Of a stretch of 64,000 nucleotides of DNA, positions 18,051 through 25,715 are shown piece after piece. The notes beneath the pieces were generated by a model that did no database searches, was not told where the DNA came from, and worked only from the letters and a program-made list of their open reading frames with translations. The position numbers were made by a program, and so were the translations under genes. Each line of letters opens with the position of its first letter. Positions within the stretch are counted from its first letter, which is position 1. The stretch comes from Ruminococcus sp. Lineage in GTDB: Bacteria; Bacillota; Clostridia; Oscillospirales; Ruminococcaceae. Where the stretch lies: positions 161,671 through 225,670 of the forward strand of contig JAJQCE010000015.1 of NCBI GenBank assembly GCA_021202895.1, given 5' to 3'.

Positions 18051-19049
18051 ATGAATAATAAAGCAACCGATGAGCGCAGAGTGGTTCACGTTGAGCGGCA
18101 GGGTAATACACAGTATACCTACTATGACGATGGAATTGTAAAAATCACACACTTTAAGCCTAAGAAAAAGGTTTACTGGGGAAGAATTTTTGTTGCAATA
18201 GTTGTTTTTGTACTGCTGATTTTCGGAATATATGAGCTTGTTAAGGCGGCGGCTTCGGGCAGCTCAGATGATGATAATCAGTTTATTTTCGATTCGTCCT
18301 CTGTAAGCGAGCAGACGCAGTCGGAAGCTGAAAGCGAACAGACGCAGGAGGAAAGCTCTTTAGCTGAAGAGATTGAGACTGATTCTGAAAGCGAAGCTTC
18401 GTATTCCAACATGAGCTTTAAAGTCTGCATTGACGCTGGACACGGCGATTACGACCAGGGCGAGGTATACGGAGATGTGATAGAAAGCGAGCAGATGCTT
18501 GAGCTTGCGGAGCTTGTCAGGGATTATCTTGAAGAATGTGGAGTTACGGTGGTTATGACGAGAGAGAGCGATGAGTATATATCGCTTTCGGACAGATGTA
18601 CAATTGCTAATCAGAGCAGTGCGGATTTTTATCTCTCACTTCATCGTACGAGCGATGAATACGACTCTCAGACAAGCGGAGTTTCAATCTGGGTTAATAA
18701 CAATAAGCCTGATTATGATACCATTCTTGCGCAGAATATTCTCAATGCGCTTTCAGGCGTGGGAATATCGCAGAATATGGGCGTAAATTACGGGCACAAG
18801 GACAACTCCGACAGCAATTATCAGGCGAATACCGACACGGTTATGCCGAGCTGCCTTATCGATCTGGGCTATGTTACAAATGAAACTGATAATGCGCTTT
18901 TTGAGGAAAATATAGACGAGTATGCCAAGGCTATAGGAGAGGCTGTTATAGAAACGGCGATTGAGCTTGAGGTTGTTGACGCCGATGGAACAAGGCTTTT
19001 AAACGAACAGCTTATTTCAGACGGAAAAACAACGGTAACTGAAAACTGA
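18051..19049 (+). CDS. N-acetylmuramoyl-L-alanine amidase (Amidase_3), membrane anchored
   Basis: 332 residues: a short cytoplasmic N-terminus, one membrane segment (about residues 42-64), a Ser/Glu/Gln-rich linker to about 120, then an AmiC-type amidase domain. Zinc ligands are seen in IDAGHGD (H131), VIESE (E145 or E147) and YLSLHRT (H198). The usual catalytic Glu in the L-V-E-x-G-F block is Asp here (LIDLGYVTN, D271). It should cleave the amide between MurNAc and the stem peptide outside the cell, if the Asp is tolerated. It follows pyrB by 16 nt and is probably co-transcribed. Confidence 0.85.
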   Translation: MNNKATDERRVVHVERQGNTQYTYYDDGIVKITHFKPKKKVYWGRIFVAIVVFVLLIFGIYELVKAAASGSSDDDNQFIFDSSSVSEQTQSEAESEQTQEESSLAEEIETDSESEASYSNMSFKVCIDAGHGDYDQGEVYGDVIESEQMLELAELVRDYLEECGVTVVMTRESDEYISLSDRCTIANQSSADFYLSLHRTSDEYDSQTSGVSIWVNNNKPDYDTILAQNILNALSGVGISQNMGVNYGHKDNSDSNYQANTDTVMPSCLIDLGYVTNETDNALFEENIDEYAKAIGEAVIETAIELEVVDADGTRLLNEQLISDGKTTVTEN

Positions 19050-19169
19050 CGATGATATGAAAGCGTACGCTGACGTAAAATCGGGAAAATTTAAAATTTT
19101 GCTCTGACGTGAAAGATTTTCTGACATGAAAGCGCACTAAAATATGCGGAACAGCCGTAGGTTTTTTTG

Positions 19170-19211
19170 ACGTGTTTATTGCAGAGCAAGCTTTAAACAC
19201 GTTTTTTATTT
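19170..19211 (+). terminator. Intrinsic terminator after the amidase gene
   Basis: ACGTGTTTA (19170-19178) pairs with TAAACACGT (19194-19202), followed by TTTTTATTTT. Confidence 0.85.
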
Positions 19212-19230
19212 TGGAAAGGAAGTGAATAGT

Positions 19231-19482
19231 ATGGACAGAATCGCACTGGTGGGGATAATGGTTGAGAATATAGAGTCTATACCTGCTTTAAACGAGCTTT
19301 TGCATGAAAATATGCGCTACATAAAGGGCAGAATGGGAGTGCCGCACGCTAAGGGCGAGGTGCAGGTTATAAGCGTGGTGCTTGAAGCTCCTGCCGACAA
19401 AATAAACACCCTTTCAGGCAGGCTTGGCAGGCTTGATGGAGTGACGGCGAAAACAATTTACGCAAAGGAGCGTGAGATATGA
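19231..19482 (+). CDS. TM1266-family iron-only hydrogenase system protein
   Basis: 83 residues from the ATG at 19231, with AAAGGA 10 nt upstream; a GTG at 19222 is too close to the ribosome site. The small ACT/NikR-C-like fold sequence MDRIALVGIMVEN, RYIKGRMGVP and VISVVLEAP matches the family labelled iron-only hydrogenase system regulator (TM1266), which is always linked to hydE, hydF and hydG. Its stop overlaps the hydE start by 4 nt (ATGA), giving translational coupling. Its molecular role is not settled. Confidence 0.85.
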   Translation: MDRIALVGIMVENIESIPALNELLHENMRYIKGRMGVPHAKGEVQVISVVLEAPADKINTLSGRLGRLDGVTAKTIYAKEREI

Positions 19483-20540
19483 AGAACACCGAACTTATCG
19501 AGAAGCTTTATGGGGGCGGTTCGCTTACGCTTGACGAGTATACTTGCCTTATAGCCGAGCATGATGAGAGCGACTGCGAGCTGCTTTATCAGTACGCTGA
19601 CGAGGTGAGAAACCGCTGGTACGGACATGACGTTTACCTGAGAGGACTTGTGGAGTTTTCAAGCTGCTGCAAAAACGACTGCTACTACTGCGGACTTAGA
19701 AAATCCAACAAAAAAGCCAAACGCTATCGGCTTACAAAGGAACAGATACTTGAGTGTTGTCATGAGGGATATGAGCTTGGCTACCGCACGTTTGTGCTTC
19801 AAAGCGGAGAGGACGACTTTTACACCGATGAAAAAATTTGCGATATAGTTTCAAGCATAAAGCGTGAAATTGACGGCTGCGCAATAACGCTTTCTATCGG
19901 CGAAAAAAGCTATGAAAGCTATAAAGCGTACTTTGACGCAGGCGCAGACAGGTATCTTTTAAGGCACGAAACAGCGGATTTTGAGCATTATTCAAAGCTT
20001 CATCCGCCATCGCTCTCGGCAAAAAGACGGCAGCAGTGCCTTTACGATCTGATGGATATAGGCTATCAGGTCGGCACGGGTTTTATGGTAGGCTCGCCGT
20101 TTCAGACCGCATGGAATTTAGCGCAGGATATGATTTTTCTGCGAACGCTTAAGCCGCACATGGTTGGCATTGGTCCGTTCATTGCGCACAGCGACACTCC
20201 GTTTGCCAGCTTTGACAGCGGAACGACAGAGCTTACCGTGTTTATGATTGCGCTGATACGGCTGACCCTGCCGAAAGCGAATATTCCTGCAACAACGGCT
20301 CTTGCAACTATTGACCCGAGGGGCAGGGAAAAGGGAATTTGTGCGGGCGCAAACGTCTGTATGCCGAATCTCTCGCCGCTTGACATCAGAAAAAAGTATA
20401 TGCTCTATGACGAAAAGGTTTGTACGGGAGATGAATCCGCGCAGTGCAGAGCCTGCCTGCAAAGGCGGCTTGAAAGCGTGGGCTTTAAACCTGTAGTGAG
20501 TATCGGCGACTGCGCTTGCTGGAACGAATCAAATGCTTAA
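19479..20540 (+). CDS. hydE: [FeFe] hydrogenase maturase HydE (radical SAM)
   Basis: 353 residues. The radical SAM cluster motif is C64-x3-C68-x2-C71 (CKNDCYYC), preceded by VYLRGLVEFSS and followed by GLRKSNKKAKRY and LQSGEDDFYTD, all HydE hallmarks. HydE helps build the dithiomethylamine-bridged di-iron part of the H-cluster. C-terminal cysteines are present (C-x-A-C-L and GDCACW). It is co-translated with the TM1266-type gene and is followed by hydG after 199 nt. No hydrogenase or hydF gene is in the window. Confidence 0.96.
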   Translation: MKNTELIEKLYGGGSLTLDEYTCLIAEHDESDCELLYQYADEVRNRWYGHDVYLRGLVEFSSCCKNDCYYCGLRKSNKKAKRYRLTKEQILECCHEGYELGYRTFVLQSGEDDFYTDEKICDIVSSIKREIDGCAITLSIGEKSYESYKAYFDAGADRYLLRHETADFEHYSKLHPPSLSAKRRQQCLYDLMDIGYQVGTGFMVGSPFQTAWNLAQDMIFLRTLKPHMVGIGPFIAHSDTPFASFDSGTTELTVFMIALIRLTLPKANIPATTALATIDPRGREKGICAGANVCMPNLSPLDIRKKYMLYDEKVCTGDESAQCRACLQRRLESVGFKPVVSIGDCACWNESNA

Positions 20541-20562
20541 TTTGAAAATATTGGACGAAAGA

Positions 20563-20620
20563 ATAATATTTAGTTTATGATATTGCTAGATTGATAATAT
20601 TATGAGGATTATAATATTAT
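20563..20620. repeat. Repeated palindromic decamer in hydE-hydG gap
   Basis: The self-complementary decamer ATAATATTAT occurs at 20594-20603 and again at 20611-20620, 17 nt centre to centre, with a weaker copy ATAATATTTA at 20563-20572. This could be an operator pair or an AT-rich structure before hydG. Confidence 0.5.
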
Positions 20621-20739
20621 TGGATTTGTAATATCATTTGTTGAAAGGTATGTGAAACAAAGTGCAGAGTTGTCTTTTAATTCTGCGCAGTTTGTCGAGA
20701 AGCTTAATTTTAGTAATTTTTAGAAAGGATTGAAATATT

Positions 20740-22188
20740 ATGTATGATGTAAAATCATTAAAGGCAGAGGAATTTATAAACCATGAGGAGATTTTGGAAA
20801 CGCTGGAATATGCGGAGAAGAACAAGCACAATAGGGAGCTTATCGAGGAGATTCTGGAGAAAGCCCGTCCGAGAAAGACCGCGCGAGGCACGGAATGTCG
20901 AGGGCTTACTCACCGTGAGGCGAGCGTGCTTTTAGCGTGCGATATTGAAGAAATGACGCAGAAAATGTACGATTTGGCGAGAGAAATTAAGGAAGCGTTT
21001 TACGGCAACAGAATCGTTATGTTTGCGCCGCTGTATCTTTCAAACTACTGTGTGAACAACTGTGTTTACTGTCCCTACCACTACAAAAACAAGCACATTA
21101 CGAGAAAAAAGCTCACTCAGGAGGAGGTTGCGGCGGAGGTTATCGCCTTGCAGGATTTAGGTCATAAAAGGCTTGCGATTGAAGCTGGAGAGGACCCTGT
21201 GAACAATCCGATTGAGTATATTCTCGAATGTATTGACACGATTTACAAAATAAAGCATAAGAACGGAGCTATCCGCAGAGTAAATGTAAACATTGCCGCC
21301 ACGACTGTAGAAAATTACCACAAGCTCAAGGAGGCGCAGATAGGAACCTACATACTTTTTCAGGAAACCTATCACAAGGAGAGCTATTTAGAGCTTCATC
21401 CGCAGGGACCAAAGCACAACTATGCCTACCATACTGAAGCTATGGATAGAGCGATGGACGGCGGAATTGACGATGTAGGGCTTGGAGTATTGTTTGGACT
21501 GGAGCTTTACAAGTATGAATTTGCGGGACTGCTTATGCACGCAGAGCATCTTGAAGCGGTACACGGAGTAGGTCCGCACACGATAAGCGTGCCGAGAGTT
21601 AAGCGTGCCGACGACATAGACCCAGATGTTTTTGACAACAGCATTGACGACGACACCTTTGCCAAGATTATCGCCTGCATAAGAATTGCCGTACCTTACA
21701 CGGGAATGATAATTTCCACACGTGAAAACGAGAGCTGCCGCGACAAGGTTATCGGTTTAGGAATTTCGCAGATTTCAGGCGGTTCAAGAACCAGCGTAGG
21801 CGGTTATGCGGGCTACACTCCCGATGTCCGTCCTCACGACACCGAGCAGTTTGACGTTTCAGACCAGCGTTCGCTTGACGAGGTGGTAAAGTGGCTGATG
21901 GATTTAGGCTACATTCCCTCATTCTGTACCGCCTGCTACCGTGCAGGGCGAACGGGCGACCGCTTTATGAGTCTCTGCAAGACAGGTCAGATTCAAAACT
22001 GCTGTCATCCCAATGCGCTTATGACGCTAAAGGAGTACCTTGAGGACTATGCTTCGGACGACACAAAGAGAATAGGCGAGGAGCTTATCACACGAGAGCT
22101 TGTGAACATTCCCAATCCAACAGCGAGAGCCAAGGCTACGGAGTACATTGAAAATATCCACGAGGGCAAGAGGGATTTCAGGTTTTAA
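20740..22188 (+). CDS. hydG: [FeFe] hydrogenase maturase HydG (tyrosine lyase, radical SAM)
   Basis: 482 residues, family length. HydG splits tyrosine into p-cresol and dehydroglycine and makes the CO and CN ligands of the H-cluster. The radical SAM cysteines are C104, C108 and C111 (CVNNCVYC). The C-terminal second-cluster region has CTACYRAGRTGDRFM and QNCCHPNA. IEAGEDPVNNP and GSRTSVGGY are typical. AAAGGA lies 12 nt before the ATG. A strong terminator follows, so hydF is not part of this unit. Confidence 0.97.
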   Translation: MYDVKSLKAEEFINHEEILETLEYAEKNKHNRELIEEILEKARPRKTARGTECRGLTHREASVLLACDIEEMTQKMYDLAREIKEAFYGNRIVMFAPLYLSNYCVNNCVYCPYHYKNKHITRKKLTQEEVAAEVIALQDLGHKRLAIEAGEDPVNNPIEYILECIDTIYKIKHKNGAIRRVNVNIAATTVENYHKLKEAQIGTYILFQETYHKESYLELHPQGPKHNYAYHTEAMDRAMDGGIDDVGLGVLFGLELYKYEFAGLLMHAEHLEAVHGVGPHTISVPRVKRADDIDPDVFDNSIDDDTFAKIIACIRIAVPYTGMIISTRENESCRDKVIGLGISQISGGSRTSVGGYAGYTPDVRPHDTEQFDVSDQRSLDEVVKWLMDLGYIPSFCTACYRAGRTGDRFMSLCKTGQIQNCCHPNALMTLKEYLEDYASDDTKRIGEELITRELVNIPNPTARAKATEYIENIHEGKRDFRF

Positions 22189-22224
22189 AAAAAGCGCAGG
22201 GAGATTTTTTCCTGCGCTTTTTTG
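22189..22224 (+). terminator. Intrinsic terminator after hydG
   Basis: AAAGCGCAGG (22191-22200) pairs with CCTGCGCTTT (22211-22220), followed by a T run. Confidence 0.9.
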
Positions 22225-22308
22225 AGCTTTTTGAGAAAGAGCACTGCGGATAAAATCAATAATTACAATTTGACGAAAAATTGATTTTGAGAGTGCTGCT
22301 TCGGGTAG

Positions 22309-22337
22309 TTGACAAAAGCTCTGAAATGTGGTATGAT
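22309..22337 (+). promoter_or_regulatory. Promoter of the cyclophilin-birA unit
   Basis: TTGACA at 22309-22314 and TATGAT at 22332-22337 with a 17-nt spacer. Confidence 0.8.
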
Positions 22338-22404
22338 TAGTTAGTAAGCTTTATTCGCTCTCAAGCGGGCGAAAATTAAATTAAAACAGGAAAGGTAAAT
22401 TTAA

Positions 22405-23073
22405 ATGAACATTCTAAAGAAAATACTGATGCTTGCCACAGCGGTAACGCTGGTCTGCGCTTCCTTTTCGTCATGTGCGGATAAGAATGTAACGGCTCAC
22501 AGTGCGGCTGACGAATCAAGCGAAGCTGAAAGCAGTCGGACGGATACTGAGCCTGAAGAAATCGGTAGCTTTGTTATTACGCTTTACCCAGACTATGCTC
22601 CGATAACCTGCGAAAACTTTGAAAAGCTTGTGGAGGAGGGCTTCTATGACGGGCTGACCTTTCACAGGGTGGTTGAGGATTTTATGGCTCAAGGCGGCGA
22701 CCCTAACGGGGACGGCACGGGCGGCAGCGATGAAACGATAACGGGTGAGTTTAGCGACAACGGCATTGAGAACGACCTTTCTCACACAAGGGGAATTGTT
22801 TCAATGGCAAGATCGAGCGACAACGACAGCGCTTCGTCACAGTTCTTTATCTGCTATGCCGACTGCTCCTATCTTGACGGCTCGTATGCGGCTTTCGGAG
22901 AAGTTACTGAGGGCATGGACATTGTTGATTCGTTCCTTGACGTTGAACGCTCATACAACACAAACGGCGAGCTTGCAGTTCCTGACGAGGACATCACCAT
23001 TTCTTCGGCGGTTATGATTGAGGACGATGACGATGGAAATCCACAGGTTAAAATGACAATTACGGTAGGATAA
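22405..23073 (+). CDS. Cyclophilin-type peptidyl-prolyl isomerase, lipoprotein
   Basis: 222 residues. It has a lipoprotein signal peptide with a lipobox ending at about Cys24 (SFSSC), an acidic Ser/Glu linker, then a cyclophilin domain from about residue 52. The catalytic-site block FHRVVEDFMAQGGDP is intact, as are the GIVSMAR and SSQFFI segments. It probably assists folding of exported proteins at the outer face of the membrane. AGGAAAGG precedes the ATG. The stop TAA directly abuts the birA ATG. Confidence 0.93.
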   Translation: MNILKKILMLATAVTLVCASFSSCADKNVTAHSAADESSEAESSRTDTEPEEIGSFVITLYPDYAPITCENFEKLVEEGFYDGLTFHRVVEDFMAQGGDPNGDGTGGSDETITGEFSDNGIENDLSHTRGIVSMARSSDNDSASSQFFICYADCSYLDGSYAAFGEVTEGMDIVDSFLDVERSYNTNGELAVPDEDITISSAVMIEDDDDGNPQVKMTITVG

Positions 23074-23856
23074 ATGAAAAGTACGCTTGATGAAAAGGAG
23101 GTTCGCAGGCTTGCAAAGGGCTGTGGATACGACATTCACACGGTTGATGAGATTGATTCTACAAACAACGAGCTTAAGCGGCTTGCGGCGGAGGGAAAGC
23201 CTGGCGGCTATCTGCTTGCGGCTTCAAGGCAGACGGCTGGAAGAGGACGTTTAGGAAGAAGCTTTTTTTCACCGAAAAGCGGCGTGTATCTTTCGCTTTT
23301 GCTTCGTCCGGAAACTACTCCTGACAGGACGCTGTTTCTGACGACTGCGGCGGCGGTGGCGGTGTGCAGAGCTATAGAGAGCGTGAGCGATGAAAGAGCT
23401 GAAATTAAGTGGGTAAACGATGTGTACATTTCAAAGCGAAAGGTCTGCGGCATTCTTACGGAAGCAAGCGTTTCAGGCTCGCTTACAGAGTGGGCTGTGG
23501 TGGGAATAGGCGTGAACATCACTCCGCCTGAGGGCGGATTTCCTGAGGAAATTGCCGACAGAGCAGGCGCAATTTTTAACGGCGGCAATGCACCTGACGG
23601 CTTTGAGAACCGTCTGACTGCGGCGATTGCGCTTGAGCTTGAAAGAGTTTACCTACAGACACATTCGGTTACTGCGCAGGAGTATCGAAGCCGCTCGCTG
23701 ATTATCGGAAAGAGAATAACGGTGGTGAACGGCGCTGAGCGGCTGTATTGCCGCGCTGTAGATGTTGACGACGAGGCAAGGCTTGAGGTTGAATATGACG
23801 ACGGCAGGCGGGCTAAGCTTTTTTCAGGCGAGGTTGAAAGAGTTATTTTGAAATAA
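23074..23856 (+). CDS. birA: Biotin--[acetyl-CoA-carboxylase] ligase, group I
   Basis: 260 residues with no DNA-binding domain, so it is a plain biotin protein ligase rather than a repressor. Key blocks are DEIDSTNNELKR, the GRGRLGR biotin/adenylate loop, KWVNDVYI with the catalytic lysine, KVCGILTE and GIGVNI. It attaches biotin to carrier proteins. Its ATG directly follows the cyclophilin stop, and a terminator follows its own stop. Confidence 0.95.
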   Translation: MKSTLDEKEVRRLAKGCGYDIHTVDEIDSTNNELKRLAAEGKPGGYLLAASRQTAGRGRLGRSFFSPKSGVYLSLLLRPETTPDRTLFLTTAAAVAVCRAIESVSDERAEIKWVNDVYISKRKVCGILTEASVSGSLTEWAVVGIGVNITPPEGGFPEEIADRAGAIFNGGNAPDGFENRLTAAIALELERVYLQTHSVTAQEYRSRSLIIGKRITVVNGAERLYCRAVDVDDEARLEVEYDDGRRAKLFSGEVERVILK

Positions 23857-23886
23857 AAAAGGCGCACAATACTGCGCCTTTTTTAG
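23854..23886. terminator. Bidirectional intrinsic terminator
   Basis: AAAAAAGGCGCA and TGCGCCTTTTTT pair around the loop CAATAC. It serves birA on the + strand and the lipoprotein unit on the - strand. Confidence 0.9.
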
Positions 23887-23887
23887 T

Positions 23888-25071
23888 TTATTGCAGAAGA
23901 TTATTAACATCAAACTCATAATCTATCTCGCCTGTCTGTGCGTCAACGTAGATGTATTTTTGAACATTGCCGTAGGTAATGTAAACATTTCCTGTAGGAA
24001 ATTCAGTATCTAAAACATCTATCACAAATTCCCAGACAAGATTTCCGTCAACCTCGGTTCCCGCCTTGTAGTAGGAATCCTGTTCGCCTGCATCGGTATC
24101 AGGCATGGGATTGTAGTCTGTCGGTGTAAGGGTGTATTTTAAATTTATATCGTTAATTGTAGGCGTACTTTCAAAGTCGGTAAAGGTTTCTTCGATATAA
24201 TCAATTGCACTTGAAAGCAAAACTATTTCAGTGAGCTTTTCTTCGTTTGTGGGCGTTATCATTCCGTTGCCGTTTGTCATACAGTTTATTTCGCCGTCCG
24301 TATACATCCAAAGGCAGACGTCCTGAGTGGAATATTTAAGCATTGACGTATCATAATCGTACATAGGAACAAGGTTGTCAAGCGCAATACCCTTGTACTT
24401 TTTTTCGGCATAAATTTGAAAACAATATCCGCCTTCCATGCTCTTTCAATCATAGTCTTGACGGATATTTCGTAATCAGGCTCATATGGCGCATAGTTTT
24501 CATCAATCCAGGTCTGCGCATTTTCGACTATCTTACCTAAGGTAATTCGGTAATTTTCATCGTTGTATATCTTTTCCAAATTGGTATCGCTTCTATCTAT
24601 ATGACAAACTTCAACTCTGTCACCTGTCTGATAAGCATTATCATCGCCTGCAATGGAATTGTAAAAAGTGATAAATCCATTATCTCCCACAGCACAGTGA
24701 TTGCCATTGTTATAAAAGCTGTAGCAAGTCATTCCATCACTGGTTGTGTTATGAGTTATCTCAGCGTCTTTAAATATATCTTCGTCAAAAAAAGAACTGT
24801 AAATTGATTCATAATTTTCATCAAAACCTGAAATCTGTTGAAAATCACATTCGTAATACTCATCGGGCAGCTCAACATTTATGTAATTTGACAAAACAAA
24901 ATTGCTCGGAGTTTTTTTAAGTGCAGCTTCCACATCGTCGGCAAGCTCGTCAACGCTGATAAGCTCAACGTTCAGGGCTTCTTCTTCGCTCTCGTTGCTT
25001 GAAGCTCCGTCAGACTTAGCGCAGGAGGTCAGAAGCAGAAGTGAAGCTGCTAGAAGAAAAGATTTTTTCAT
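23888..25071 (-). pseudogene. Lipoprotein of unknown function, split by a frameshift
   Basis: From the ATG at 25071 the protein starts MKKSFLLAASLLLLTSC, a clear lipobox with Cys17, followed by an Asp/Glu/Asn-rich outer domain. Near 24440 the frame that fits ends in an unrelated tail (stop at 24286), while the -1 frame takes over with matching composition and runs to 23888 (MEGGYCFQIYAEKKY onward, 183 residues). The TGA in the second frame lies just upstream of AAGAGCATGG, so the junction is tightly placed; about one base seems to be missing. The C-terminal end (KYIYVDAQTGEI) resembles a PepSY-like strand pair. I do not recognise the family. It may be a true pseudogene, a phase-variant state or a sequence error. 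Confidence 0.7.
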
Positions 25072-25086
25072 AAAATTCCTCCTTTA

Positions 25087-25479
25087 TTATCCTGATACTG
25101 AACCAGAAGCATACATATATGTCAAGGAAGAGTAGTTATAAAGTTTAGCATAAAGTGTTATTTTAACGCCTGTTTCAACTCCCGTTTTTGTGAATGTGGC
25201 TGTTGAAGATGTTGAACCATCTATACCCATCGGATTAAATACTAATATTTTCGCTGTTGAAGATGAACTAGACTTTTTAACAGATGTAATTTTCATCGTT
25301 TGAGTTGGCTTAGTTGTGTAAGTTGTCCACGAATTGGTAACGCTATTGCTGCCAGAAGATGCACTTTTCACATAGTGCAGATTGATTGTTTCAGAATAAG
25401 CACTAGCGCCCATACTCATCATGCTTACTCCCATTACTATTGCTGTTGACACAGCTACTAACATTTTTTTGATTTTAAT
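25087..25479 (-). CDS. Small secreted protein, probable AUU start
   Basis: The ATG at 25464 lies 24 nt from the only ribosome site (AAGGAG, 25494-25489). An ATT at 25479-25477 sits exactly 9 nt from it, directly after an in-frame TAA. Starting there adds K-I-K-K, the positive n-region that the signal peptide otherwise lacks, giving M-K-I-K-K-M-L-V-A-V-S ahead of a cleavage site after A-S-A (residue 27). The mature part, about 103 residues, is rich in Ser, Thr, Tyr and Lys and looks beta-stranded; it ends YASGSVSG. No family recognised. It leads the frameshifted lipoprotein by 15 nt. Confidence 0.72.
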   Translation of the reverse strand: MKIKKMLVAVSTAIVMGVSMMSMGASAYSETINLHYVKSASSGSNSVTNSWTTYTTKPTQTMKITSVKKSSSSSTAKILVFNPMGIDGSTSSTATFTKTGVETGVKITLYAKLYNYSSLTYMYASGSVSG

Positions 25480-25503
25480 TTAAATCAACTCCTTAAAAAT
25501 ATT

Positions 25504-25535
25504 TCTAATATATCAGTTATACCTGATATATTAGA
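25504..25535. repeat. Perfect 13-bp inverted repeat at a transcription start
   Basis: TCTAATATATCAG (25504-25516) and CTGATATATTAGA (25523-25535) flank a 6-nt centre. It abuts the -10 box of the minus-strand promoter, so it would cover the transcription start. It could be an operator or a 5'-end mRNA hairpin. Confidence 0.85.
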
Positions 25536-25563
25536 TTATAACATAGATATTTGCTTTTGTCAA
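25535..25563 (-). promoter_or_regulatory. Consensus promoter of the secreted protein unit
   Basis: On the minus strand TTGACA (25563-25558) and TATAAT (25540-25535), 17 nt apart, perfect consensus. Confidence 0.88.
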
Positions 25564-25649
25564 CACAAAATTATTATTTTCGTATCTTTTCACAAAATTT
25601 AAAGTAAATATTAGTGCAAAACCACCAATTTTTTTAAGGTTTGCAAAAC

Positions 25650-25682
25650 AAAAAAGCGACTGGGAAACCAATCGCTTTAATT
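25650..25682 (-). terminator. Intrinsic terminator after the cysteine desulfurase gene
   Basis: On the minus strand AAAGCGATTGG and CCCAGTCGCTTT form a stem followed by a T-rich run. It isolates the next unit downstream. Confidence 0.75.
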
Positions 25683-25715
25683 TTCAGGGCGCAAAAGAGT
25701 CTGAAACATAAATTG

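Noticed and set aside
20652..20723. 23-codon GTG-started open frame before hydG, possible leader peptide
   Set aside because: The ribosome site is only 3 nt away, composition is not distinctive, and nothing suggests attenuation.
25087..25479. Lactococcin-972-type bacteriocin identity for the small secreted protein
   Set aside because: Size and Tyr/Ser content are only superficially similar; the aromatic and glycine pattern does not match and no ABC exporter follows.
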